Of a stretch of DNA of 64,000 nt, positions 19,364-27,698 are shown in pieces (the first letter of the stretch is position 1; every line of letters begins with the position of its first letter). The DNA lies in NCBI RefSeq assembly GCF_016775155.1, contig NZ_JAEUGD010000064.1, forward strand, positions 133,430-197,429. Direction: 5' to 3'. Under the pieces are notes generated by a model. It did not search any database and had not been told where the DNA came from. It saw nothing but the letters and a program-made list of their open reading frames with translations. The position numbers and the translations under genes are program-made. Source of the DNA: Fulvivirga marina. Lineage in GTDB: Bacteria; Bacteroidota; Bacteroidia; Cytophagales; Cyclobacteriaceae.

Positions 19364-20388
19364 TGATAAGATTTAACGAACTCAGGCTTTTGGTTACCAT
19401 AGCTATGCTGCTTTGTATAGCTACAGGCATTTATGCTCAGCATGATCCACAGGCTGATCCTCACTTTGCCAAAGCAGATAGTATGGCCTCCCTATATCCA
19501 AAACACTCACTCAATGACCTTAAAGGCCTGTCTGGCAAGTTAACCCGACCGTTATCTTCAGATACAGAAAAGTTTAGGGCTATTTATCGTTGGGTCTGTA
19601 ACAACATTGAAAACGACTATAGCTTCTATACAAAAAACAAAAAGAAGCGAGAGAAGCTTAAGCACAACAAAGAGGAACTTGATGCTTGGAATGAGAGCTT
19701 CGGGCCACGCGTTTTTAGAAAGCTTCTCAGCGATCACAAAACAGTTTGTACCGGTTATGCTTATGTCGTCAGGGAACTCGCCCGCCATGCTGACATCCCC
19801 TGTGAAATAGTCAATGGGTATGGTCGTACGGCTCATACCAATATTGGAGGAGATGGCATTCCCAATCATTCATGGAATGCTGTTGAGCTTGACGGTCTGT
19901 GGTATTTATGTGATGCGACGTGGTCGAGTGGTATCATTGATCCGGGCGAGCATAAGTTTATTAAACAGTACAGTAACAGCTATTTTCTTCCTGCACCTTC
20001 AGCATTTGGTCGCAATCATTACCCTCTGGACACGGCGTGGCTACTAACTGAACAAAAAGCAACCTTACAGGAATTTTTAAATGCTCCCTTGATATACAGG
20101 GAGGCATTAGACCATCAGGTGATGCCTGTATACCCAGACCACTTTAATGTAGATGCGAAAAAGGGGCAGCCCATCACCTTCCGGTTTAAAAGCCCTTATG
20201 TTGTAAAAAAGGCTCAACTTCAACTGGTAAGAGGAAGTAGAGTCAGCACCACTATGCGAGAAGTTTATCATCATGACACAGGTCTGTATGCTGTAGACTA
20301 TGTTTTCCCATATAAAGGAACCTATGTACTTCACATACTTATGGGCAGGGATTATGTGTTTACATACACTGTTAAGGTAACCAAATAA
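19363..20388 (+). CDS. Secreted transglutaminase-like (cysteine protease fold) protein
   Basis: A 341-aa protein with a signal peptide ending GIYAQ. The transglutaminase-core triad is complete: Cys129 in KTVCTGYAYV, His169 in PNHSWNAVEL and Asp184 in YLCDATW. A beta-rich C-terminal domain (~250-340) follows. Such proteins act as peptidases or cross-linking enzymes in the periplasm; substrate unknown. I prefer the ATG at 19363, which overlaps the upstream stop, over a TTG at 19360. Coupled translation with the CarboxypepD_reg protein suggests that the two act together. Confidence 0.87.
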   Translation: MIRFNELRLLVTIAMLLCIATGIYAQHDPQADPHFAKADSMASLYPKHSLNDLKGLSGKLTRPLSSDTEKFRAIYRWVCNNIENDYSFYTKNKKKREKLKHNKEELDAWNESFGPRVFRKLLSDHKTVCTGYAYVVRELARHADIPCEIVNGYGRTAHTNIGGDGIPNHSWNAVELDGLWYLCDATWSSGIIDPGEHKFIKQYSNSYFLPAPSAFGRNHYPLDTAWLLTEQKATLQEFLNAPLIYREALDHQVMPVYPDHFNVDAKKGQPITFRFKSPYVVKKAQLQLVRGSRVSTTMREVYHHDTGLYAVDYVFPYKGTYVLHILMGRDYVFTYTVKVTK

Positions 20389-20641
20389 GAAAACATACTG
20401 TAAACTAACGGCTTATACCCCGGTTATTCTTACTCGAAATGATATCACATGGTTCCTGCCATATGCAAGATCTGTCTGTCAACTCAAAAGCCTAATCCAT
20501 AAATTCAAAAGGGCCGCAGATGCATTGATTGAAATTAAACTACTGACTGCTAAATACTTTCGGGATATGTTTAATTCAAAAATCAATAAAATGAGAAACA
20601 CGATGCCAACCAGGCCACCCTCAGTAGTATTAGCTCAAAAC

Positions 20642-23116
20642 ATGAAGCCCAAATTGACGCATGTAAATGGGCTAATCCGTCTGCTCCTGTTTATGGTTGC
20701 AGCATTTTTAACTATAGGATCATTAAATGCACAAACTGACTGTCGGCTGGAGCTAAACATGAATGGTTATATGGGAGCAAACTCTGACGGGGGTGTTTAC
20801 GGATATTACCTTCAGGAAAGAGGTGGCAAAACCATAGCCAGTCGTAATGAAGATTATGCCTTTTACCCTGCGAGCACCATGAAGGTATTTCTTCATGCAT
20901 ATGCTGTTCGCAACTTCAATTTAAATACTTTAACCTTCGCCTATAGCTTTAACGAATCGTGTGATGATGACCATACAGGCTCTTCACCTGTAGCTACGCG
21001 TAGTCTGTTAAATGCCTTGCCGATTATGATGGTAAACTCAGGCAATAGCACGACCAACGCCGTAATGGAGCTGATCGGCAATGGCAGCGCACCTTTAGGA
21101 AGAACCAGAATAAACAATATGCTGGACAATGATTTCGGTATATCCGATAAAACCAAAGTCAACCACAAGTTAGGCTGCGGTGGTCCTGATAACAATCCTG
21201 CCAATACCGCAACGGCTAAGGATTTTGCCAGATTCTATGACAGGATAATGAACTGGAACTACCTTTCAGACCCGCAAAGGACGACATTCAGTAACCTGAT
21301 GATCAACGAAACTTCAGGTGGTCTGTCAGGGATGCTACAAACGGAGGTAGATAACCTGATAGCGAGCAACAATCTGGATAACCTGACCTCAGATCAGATC
21401 CAGGATTTCAAAGATCAGATCCGTTTGGTACACAAGGCTGGTAACATCGGTACTGCTTATGTTTCTAATGCAGGTTGGATATCTCTGCCTTTTAAAGATA
21501 GCGGCACGGGTAACATCATCAACAAGGAGTATTCTTATTGCATCTTTTATGATCAGGTAACCGACTTCACCAGCGGGGCACGTTTAACGACTGTAGAACT
21601 TCTTAGAAACGAGCTTTTGGCGGCATTGGAAACCTGGAATACCAAAAGCATCTTCGCGCTGGCTAAAGCATCTTATACTACGGAAAAGGTAGGGGAATTA
21701 ATTACTCCGGAGATAGGCACTACCTATGACGCCGTCAGCATCGTTTCTGTAGGCAATACTCAGGCGGTAACGGCGATCAGAGATGCCAATGGGAGACTAA
21801 AACTGATCTCTTGGTCAGTGGCTTATGATGGTACTACCATTTCGAGACAAAAGAGTTATACCACAAGCTCTTACATAACCGCAGTAAAAGCAGTAACGCT
21901 ATCCAACGGACGTTTGGTAACTGCTGCCCGATTGACTAATGGCAATCTTCAAATAAGATATTGGAGAGTAGACAATAGCGGTACCTTCACCTTAAAGGAT
22001 ACAGAGTATGCAGGTGAAGTGGGTGACATAGACCTGGTTAAAATAACTCAAAGCAGAGTTGCTACGCCAGTAAGTACAGCAGGAAGAGACATGAAAGTGA
22101 TCATCTGGGATGTTGAGCTAACCGAGCAGATCAGCAGAGAAGGGGATGGTACCATTGCCAATGCCGATATCGTAGCAGGAGCAGCAGTACTTAGCTCCAT
22201 GAGATTAGTTACCGCTACTAAAAATAACGTTACGGGTAATCTTGAAGTACAGTATTGGGGCGTAAGCTACTCAGGTGGTCTTACACTTAAGTCTACAGGA
22301 TCGGCAGGTGCTATTGATGATGTTTCTATTGCAGGGTTGTCATACACTCAATTTGTTACCAATGTTAAGCAAAGTAATTCACTGCAAAAATCTATTGTAT
22401 GGGAGATCTGCTTAGACGGCTCTTTAACCAGAAAAGGTGATGACGGATATGTGGGGATCAGGGATATTGCCAGCGAGCAGCTAAAAATTGGTCAGCGACA
22501 AGTAGTGGTGGCAAAGGACAATAACAATAACTTCAATATGTCTGTCTGGGATGTTGGCTCTGAGGGCAGAATTATGCGTACGGGAACTTATGTAAGTGAA
22601 AATATCGGTCAGGCAGAAGTGGCTGTAATGAATAGCTCTACCCAACTGGTAATCACTGCATACACCACCAGCTCGGATTATTTGAAACTCAGAACATGGT
22701 CTATGAATGATCTGATCGTGATCAACCTGAGTATGGCGAATATGCCTAATGAAGATAATGGTACTTCACCAGTTGAGTTTACGGATATTGAAGTGCTGGA
22801 CGATCAGCAAATGTCTGTAAACAGCCATTCACCGATAGGTTCAGGTGCTTTGGTAGAAGCTACAGCTCTACAGCAAAACTATCCTAATCCATTTAAAGAA
22901 GTAACCACTATTGACTTCTCTCTTAAAACACGTAGTGAGGTGAAGTTAACGGTGATGGATTTCAAAGGAAACGAAGTACTCACGCTGGTAAGTGAAGAAA
23001 AGGATGCGGGCAAGCACAGCATTAAACTTTCAGGGCAGGAGTTGCCACAAGGTATATACTTCTACAGGTTAGAAGCAGGCGGTGAGTCCGTAATCAAAAA
23101 AATGATCCATAAGTAG
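20642..23116 (+). CDS. Secreted class A beta-lactamase-fold serine hydrolase with repeat domain and T9SS sorting domain
   Basis: From the chosen ATG the protein has 824 aa; in-frame starts at 20525, 20567 and 20591 would lengthen it, but MKPKLTHVNG onward is a clean signal peptide ending LNAQ. The serine hydrolase domain (~35-345) shows the penicillin-binding fold motifs SxxK (STMK), SGN and KAG in order, so it could be a D,D-peptidase, beta-lactamase or esterase. A middle domain (~355-705) has about seven repeats with a W-x-V core (LISWSVAYDG, IRYWRVDNSG, VIIWDVELTE, VQYWGVSYSG, SVWDVGSEG), suggestive of a beta-propeller. The C-terminus (QQNYPNPF onward) is a T9SS type A domain. No operon partner. 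Confidence 0.85.
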   Translation: MKPKLTHVNGLIRLLLFMVAAFLTIGSLNAQTDCRLELNMNGYMGANSDGGVYGYYLQERGGKTIASRNEDYAFYPASTMKVFLHAYAVRNFNLNTLTFAYSFNESCDDDHTGSSPVATRSLLNALPIMMVNSGNSTTNAVMELIGNGSAPLGRTRINNMLDNDFGISDKTKVNHKLGCGGPDNNPANTATAKDFARFYDRIMNWNYLSDPQRTTFSNLMINETSGGLSGMLQTEVDNLIASNNLDNLTSDQIQDFKDQIRLVHKAGNIGTAYVSNAGWISLPFKDSGTGNIINKEYSYCIFYDQVTDFTSGARLTTVELLRNELLAALETWNTKSIFALAKASYTTEKVGELITPEIGTTYDAVSIVSVGNTQAVTAIRDANGRLKLISWSVAYDGTTISRQKSYTTSSYITAVKAVTLSNGRLVTAARLTNGNLQIRYWRVDNSGTFTLKDTEYAGEVGDIDLVKITQSRVATPVSTAGRDMKVIIWDVELTEQISREGDGTIANADIVAGAAVLSSMRLVTATKNNVTGNLEVQYWGVSYSGGLTLKSTGSAGAIDDVSIAGLSYTQFVTNVKQSNSLQKSIVWEICLDGSLTRKGDDGYVGIRDIASEQLKIGQRQVVVAKDNNNNFNMSVWDVGSEGRIMRTGTYVSENIGQAEVAVMNSSTQLVITAYTTSSDYLKLRTWSMNDLIVINLSMANMPNEDNGTSPVEFTDIEVLDDQQMSVNSHSPIGSGALVEATALQQNYPNPFKEVTTIDFSLKTRSEVKLTVMDFKGNEVLTLVSEEKDAGKHSIKLSGQELPQGIYFYRLEAGGESVIKKMIHK

Positions 23117-23138
23117 TAGTTTGATCATGTTAGTTGGT

Positions 23139-23169
23139 AGCAGCCATTCTTAAGAGTGGCTGCTTTTTA
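23139..23169 (+). terminator. Terminator after serine hydrolase gene
   Basis: AGCAGCCA and TGGCTGCT arms with an inner TCTTAAGA, then TTTTTAT, 22 bases after the stop codon. Confidence 0.82.
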
Positions 23170-23196
23170 TATTGATAAGAGTTTACTCTGTTTTCC

Positions 23197-23225
23197 TGAT
23201 CACCAATTACCACTCACCGGTTACC
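23197..23225. repeat. Fragment related to the 29.5-kb tandem repeat family
   Basis: The reverse complement reads GGTAACCGGTGAGTGGTAAT, close to the GGTGACCGGTGATCAGTGAG segment of the tandem repeats at 29465-29941. It is short and degenerate, located at the 3' end of the yjdM-like gene. Confidence 0.4.
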
Positions 23226-23229
23226 AAAG

Positions 23230-23571
23230 CTAAGCCTTCTTCACAAACTCAGACTTCAAAGCCATAGAACCAAAGCCATCAATTTTACAATCAATGTTAT
23301 GATCACCATCAACAAGTCTGATATTCTTCACTTTAGTACCAGCCTTTATAGGTTGGGGAGAGCCTTTTACCGGTAAGTTTTTAATAACCACAACAGAGTC
23401 ACCATCTTGAAGACGGTTACCGTTAGAATCCTTTACTACAAGACCGGTTTCTTCCTCTGCAACCTCTTCGTTAGGGTTCCACTCATGATTACATTCCGGG
23501 CAGATCATCAATAAGTCCATAGGGTAGGCGAATTGTGAACCACATTTGGGGCAAGGTTTAATTTCTGACAT
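23230..23571 (-). CDS. yjdM: Zinc-ribbon protein of the YjdM (PhnA) family
   Basis: A 113-aa protein that starts [19 protein letters not shown] and contains a second CPEC knuckle, giving a four-cysteine zinc ribbon (residues ~7-30), then the characteristic C-terminal domain ([20 protein letters not shown] through KSEFVKKA). This matches the E. coli YjdM/PhnA family over its full length. Despite the old name, the family has no proven part in phosphonate use; its function is uncertain. I used the ATG at 23571, since the longer frame adds a stretch unlike the family. Single gene, divergent from the secreted protein/protease pair. Confidence 0.9.
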   Translation of the reverse strand: MSEIKPCPKCGSQFAYPMDLLMICPECNHEWNPNEEVAEEETGLVVKDSNGNRLQDGDSVVVIKNLPVKGSPQPIKAGTKVKNIRLVDGDHNIDCKIDGFGSMALKSEFVKKA

Positions 23572-23662
23572 AATAAATGTTTTTAAGCTTAAAAGCCGCA
23601 AATTTACTCATTTATCCGCATTATTTCACCATTTGACCAGTCTTATGCTATAAAACCTTAAA

Positions 23663-23684
23663 AATACCCAAGGTTGGGTATTGA
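23663..23684 (+). repeat. Dispersed near-palindrome, copy 3
   Basis: AATACCCAAGGTTGGGTATT followed by GA, identical to copy 2 over all 22 bases. It lies 180 bases upstream of the secreted protein gene at 23865, in the divergent region with yjdM. Confidence 0.8.
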
Positions 23685-23864
23685 CGCCCTCTATCATTAC
23701 GTATAGTTTAGCAGCTTATACTATGCCAATACCGTTTAAAAACATGTAATGTAAAACCAAATGTTCAATTTTAATAAAAACTGTCTAGCCTTGACTTAGT
23801 CACACAAGGCTCAAATACAACTAAATTACTTTATACATCAACCTTCAGACTACTTTACCATAAT

Positions 23865-25847
23865 ATGAAAACCCCCTATTTATTGTTTTTTACCCTGTCA
23901 TTACTCCTTATCTCAACTAATTTACTCTCGCAAAATGCATTTTATGAGGCCCAATATTTAGCCATGCTGGATGTTGATAAAATAAAAAGCATTAAGGATT
24001 CTTTAAACCTCACCGACATGGAGAAAAATGAAATAGACAGTTTAGAGTTATTTTTAAAAAAGCCTTTCGACCGAAAGGTGCACCCAATTAATCTCGATAT
24101 TATCCGCAATGTTGTTAATAATTACAATAGTTATGTAGAGGTATACAATGCTAGCTTGGCCTTAACTAATGGAAAAAATACAGAAAACCTGGCTCTGACG
24201 CTAATCCCGAGTTTACTAGCGGGCAATTTTTCACTCACCGATACTGCACAAAGCAATATCCTGGATGGGATTACAAAATACTATGCTGAAGAATTTAAAA
24301 AGGCACAGACAATAACTTACATGAAAGCGTTTGAAGCTACTGCCGGGCAGATAGGAGAATTAAGAATATTGTTCCCTGAATCATACAAGAAGCTTCAGAG
24401 GGCTGATCCTTCTAAATTTCCCGATCTCGGCAATGAATATAAAGAGATCTTTAACGAGGATTTGAAAAATATATGGCCAAATTTACTAACCTATGTAGAA
24501 GGTTTTCCGGAAGAGGCATTGCCTGACTATCAACTCACATTACTCAAGGGTAAAAATTTAACTCAAATTAAAAGGCATTCTTTCTATTATCCTGCAGTGA
24601 TTTCTTCTGAAATGATCGCTAAACTCATTGAAAACCAACACCCGGTTGAGGTATTGAATTACATAGACGACAAATACTATAGTGAAGATAGTTTAAGCTC
24701 AAAGTCGGCTGGAAATACTATAGCAAAGGTTATCCATGGCATAAACCTTCTGCAATCTAACCTCAGGGACACAGCGCAGGTAATTAACAGCGGGTTTTCC
24801 AACGTTTGGATTAGCCTTGAGCAACTGAAGCAGCTAAACACGGAAAAAGAAATTGAGCTTTTCTTTGCACTTCTTTATCAGCAAGACAATATATATTTTG
24901 ACCATTTGTTCAAAGACATTGATATTGATATAACCAAAATAGAAGATCAAAGAAAAATTATTAAGGACAAAATCAGCCCTTTAATAAGCCTTTTAAATAC
25001 CATTCAGCAGGCGGGGAAAAGCTATGAGAAGAAAGAAATTCCTGAGGTTTTAGAGAAATACCTTCAGGCAAATATTGATTTGATCATCAAATTGAAATTT
25101 AATGAAGATGATGCCGATTTGACAAAATATGTAAAAATTGCCCAACATTTAGTACATGTTTATAGTGGTATTAAGAACGCCGACTATAGCAATACAGCAT
25201 ATTATGCACTCCGTATTCTTGATGATTTACTAGAAGCCAATGAAAACTACCAGGCAACGATATACAAAATTGAGGAGTATGGAAGTTTCATGTCAGAAGT
25301 TATTAATGCAGAAAATTCGGATGAAGTAAAGGAAATCATTACCAAATTTGCCTCCCAGCCATCAAGCTACATTTTGAAAAGAACTTACAGGCATACTTTT
25401 TCTGTTACCGGCCAGCCAGGATATTTTGTCTCCGCTGAAAAGTTGAGGCATCAGGATGATTGGAGCTTTGTTTCAGGAATTACCTTGCCGATAGGGCTTG
25501 AATATACATTTAAACCCAAACCTGATTTAAACCATACCCGAGGTTCCATCGGTTTGTTTTTTCAATTGACTGATCTCGGTGCCATACTAAATTTCAGACT
25601 TGATGATGACACTTCCGAGCTTCCTGACCAAGTTACGTTCAAGCAGGTGTTTTCACCCGGGGCATCCATCAATTATGGTTTTAAAAACTCACCTTTGACA
25701 TTAGCTGTAGGGTATCAGTACACTCCCGAACTGAGGGAAATCTCACTGCAGGATGGGAGTGAGAAGTTCGTCAATGGTGATAGGTTATTTTTAAGGTTGG
25801 CATGGGATATTCCTTTGATCAATATTGCAAACAGTAAATCAATGTAA
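23865..25847 (+). CDS. Secreted protein of unknown function with beta-rich C-terminal domain, 660 aa
   Basis: It has a signal peptide (MKTPYLLFFTLSLLLISTNLLSQ). Residues ~25-510 are mainly helical with repeated Leu/Ile/Lys/Glu patterns and no family I recognise; residues ~515-655 switch to amphipathic beta strands (SVTGQPGYFVSAEKL, GSIGLFFQLTDLG, LTLAVGYQYTPEL, DRLFLRLAWDIPL), which resembles a small outer-membrane barrel or half-barrel. A likely location is therefore the outer membrane with a periplasmic helical part. The downstream trypsin-like lipoprotein gene starts after 3 bases, so both are one operon. Neither partner's role is known; the protease may process or be controlled by this protein (inference). 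Confidence 0.8.
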   Translation: MKTPYLLFFTLSLLLISTNLLSQNAFYEAQYLAMLDVDKIKSIKDSLNLTDMEKNEIDSLELFLKKPFDRKVHPINLDIIRNVVNNYNSYVEVYNASLALTNGKNTENLALTLIPSLLAGNFSLTDTAQSNILDGITKYYAEEFKKAQTITYMKAFEATAGQIGELRILFPESYKKLQRADPSKFPDLGNEYKEIFNEDLKNIWPNLLTYVEGFPEEALPDYQLTLLKGKNLTQIKRHSFYYPAVISSEMIAKLIENQHPVEVLNYIDDKYYSEDSLSSKSAGNTIAKVIHGINLLQSNLRDTAQVINSGFSNVWISLEQLKQLNTEKEIELFFALLYQQDNIYFDHLFKDIDIDITKIEDQRKIIKDKISPLISLLNTIQQAGKSYEKKEIPEVLEKYLQANIDLIIKLKFNEDDADLTKYVKIAQHLVHVYSGIKNADYSNTAYYALRILDDLLEANENYQATIYKIEEYGSFMSEVINAENSDEVKEIITKFASQPSSYILKRTYRHTFSVTGQPGYFVSAEKLRHQDDWSFVSGITLPIGLEYTFKPKPDLNHTRGSIGLFFQLTDLGAILNFRLDDDTSELPDQVTFKQVFSPGASINYGFKNSPLTLAVGYQYTPELREISLQDGSEKFVNGDRLFLRLAWDIPLINIANSKSM

Positions 25848-25850
25848 ATT

Positions 25851-26690
25851 ATGGCTAGGATCATTTTTGTATTATTAATAGCAACCGGTTTTGGCTGTGT
25901 TAGTAACCACATACAATATGGTAATTATAATATGGACAAGAATGCAAGGTATGAGGTGGTAAAAGATGAAGAGCCATTTAGATATATATGCCATCTGGTT
26001 GTACATAGGCGCTGGGGAGGTCCTTTTCCTTCCACTGGGTTTTTAGTATCAGATAACGTAATTCTGACAGCAGGCCATTCTGTAGGTGAATACAGAAAGA
26101 TATTTCCTAATAGAATTCAATCTGTTGAAATAAAACTTTTCGAATATTTCAAAGATACTACAGACTATAGATGTGCACTATCTGTTAAGTTAGACAGATC
26201 AGAGATTGAGCAGATAGAGAGCCACAGTCAGTTTAAAGGGAAAAAGAGTAGACTTTTTGATTATGGGTATATAAAGCTAAAAACCGATATACTTGGAAAG
26301 GTGGCTGGGGGCCATTTTGACCTGGCAGAATATGAAAGTACCGGTTCAGCATCAGATGATGTGTTTATAACGGGCTACCCGGCTGACTTACAAGCTATCA
26401 AAGAGGGATCACTTTGGAATAAAGGGTCAAAAAAGGAGTGTGTTACTACATCTGAAAATTACCTGACCTATGGAATCTATACCCATAAAGGAGACAGTGG
26501 TGCCCCAGTATGGATGAAGGTTAATGACAAATATTATGTTGTTGGGATACACAATACCGGTTATAAAACCTGTAATGGAGGTACTAAAGTTACCGAAGAT
26601 GTGATTGATTATGTTAAGGGAATAATTGCTGAGAAAGAAAAAATTGTAGCTAATGAATGTGAAAAATTAGTTATCGAGGATGAGGACTAG
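25851..26690 (+). CDS. Trypsin/V8-like serine protease, probable lipoprotein
   Basis: A 279-aa chymotrypsin-fold protease. A short signal ends TGFGC, giving Cys16 as probable lipid-anchor residue. The triad is visible: His in VILTAGHSVGEY, Asp in RLFDYGYIKL and Ser in HKGDSGAPVW. The arrangement resembles V8-type glutamyl endopeptidases and secreted trypsin-like peptidases of Bacteroidota; cleavage preference cannot be read. There is no PDZ domain, unlike DegP. It follows the 660-aa secreted protein with a 3-base gap, so it is cotranscribed and both products probably meet in the periplasm or at the outer membrane. Confidence 0.86.
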   Translation: MARIIFVLLIATGFGCVSNHIQYGNYNMDKNARYEVVKDEEPFRYICHLVVHRRWGGPFPSTGFLVSDNVILTAGHSVGEYRKIFPNRIQSVEIKLFEYFKDTTDYRCALSVKLDRSEIEQIESHSQFKGKKSRLFDYGYIKLKTDILGKVAGGHFDLAEYESTGSASDDVFITGYPADLQAIKEGSLWNKGSKKECVTTSENYLTYGIYTHKGDSGAPVWMKVNDKYYVVGIHNTGYKTCNGGTKVTEDVIDYVKGIIAEKEKIVANECEKLVIEDED

Positions 26691-27251
26691 TTATTAAGCT
26701 ATTTAAAAACCTCACCCTATATACCTGCATGGCATTTGCCCTAGCCAGTTGTATATTTATGGTTAACATAAGCGCCGGCAAGGGTATCATAGCCAGGTAT
26801 AAGTTGAAGCCAGCTTGGTAATATCGAAAAAGTCGCGATACTCAAGCTGGAAGGTGCGCCAGTCAAACTGATGAATGCCACCGGGCAGAAGTACTTTTTG
26901 GTTTTTCCAACCGCTCATTACTTTAAACAACTTCGTTGCGATGCTTCTGACTAGAAAATGTAGAGTATATAAAATCACTCCTTATAATCATTTACATCTA
27001 TACCATACATATCAGCAATTTCAAATAGCATCTTTATTAACCGCTCTTGTTATTACCTGATTTTATGTAAAGAGAAAAATAATGATCAATTGGCAGTAGG
27101 CAAAGCGACTCATACCTGATAAAATTTAGAGCGCTACCTGGTCAGTATCAATCCCAGAAAAAGCGCATAGCTTCCTACTTTAATCTTCATCTGCTCACCA
27201 CAAGAAATCAACGATAGCCTTGTGTCTGATTAGGAAATATGCCGAGCACGT
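26691..27251. other. Decaying region with short coding fragments
   Basis: No intact gene. Fragments seen: on the plus strand about 26699-26821 a signal-peptide-like start (YTCMAFALASCIFMVNI) that stops early; on the minus strand 26787-26978 a C-terminal piece (SGWKNQKVLLPGGIHQFDW ... STYTWL); on the minus strand 26975-27052 a 25-residue tail (MLFEIADMYGIDVNDYKE). They lie in different frames and directions, as expected of a junction that has collected deletions. Confidence 0.45.
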
Positions 27252-27380
27252 TTATCTTCCTGTCTTGGCCTGGTCTTTATCCAGAAGAGAGATGCTTGAA
27301 CCACTGTCTAATATGAAAGTGGCTTCCTTACCATTAACGAAAAGGCTGGTAAAGACTATTTTGTTCTTTATTATGTTCGA
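27252..27380 (-). pseudogene. Remnant of a retropepsin-like aspartyl protease
   Basis: The minus strand encodes a 42-residue piece containing FVNGKEATFILDSGSSISLL, the strand-turn-DSG-S active-site region of retropepsin-like aspartyl proteases of Bacteroidota. It is flanked by stops on both sides and has no start or second half. Downstream on the same strand (about 27140-27190) further open pieces in other frames may be parts of the same broken gene. Confidence 0.5.
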
Positions 27381-27459
27381 TCATCAGGTTTTCCGACTGG
27401 CCAGGCAATTGTGCACTTGTGAAAACTGCCACAACAAAAAACTATGAAGAACCGCCAAA

Positions 27460-27698
27460 TCATGGCTTCTTTCCTACAATTTTGAAAGAAATATAACAAA
27501 ATGCACCTCCCTCTGCCGTTTTATAAAGGTCATTAACCACTTGCTGCATTTCATGCTTTGATATAATGTTTCCCGCAACAGCCTCTTCAGCTATACCTTT
27601 GATCATAGCAGTAAACGTATGTTTGATAAAGCTATCTACTAGTTCTCCACTACTTATTGCACCGATTACTTCTATCTTCGGCCATCTGACTTCAGCTT
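27460..27698 (-). pseudogene. C-terminal remnant of a SAM-dependent methyltransferase-like gene
   Basis: The minus strand reads continuously for about 78 residues to a TGA at 27460-27462 (GELVDSFIKHTFTAMIKG, KHEMQQVVNDLYKTAEGG, FCYISFKIVGKKP). This looks like the C-terminal part of a class I methyltransferase common in Bacteroidota. The 5' end is missing: its frame hits a stop exactly where the dipeptidase gene ends, so a deletion joined the dipeptidase 3' end to the inside of this gene. The remaining sequence is not otherwise damaged, which suggests that the event is fairly recent. Confidence 0.55.

Noticed and set aside
27220-27447. 75-codon plus-strand ORF
   Set aside because: The minus strand of the same bases carries the aspartyl-protease-like fragment; the plus-strand product looks random.
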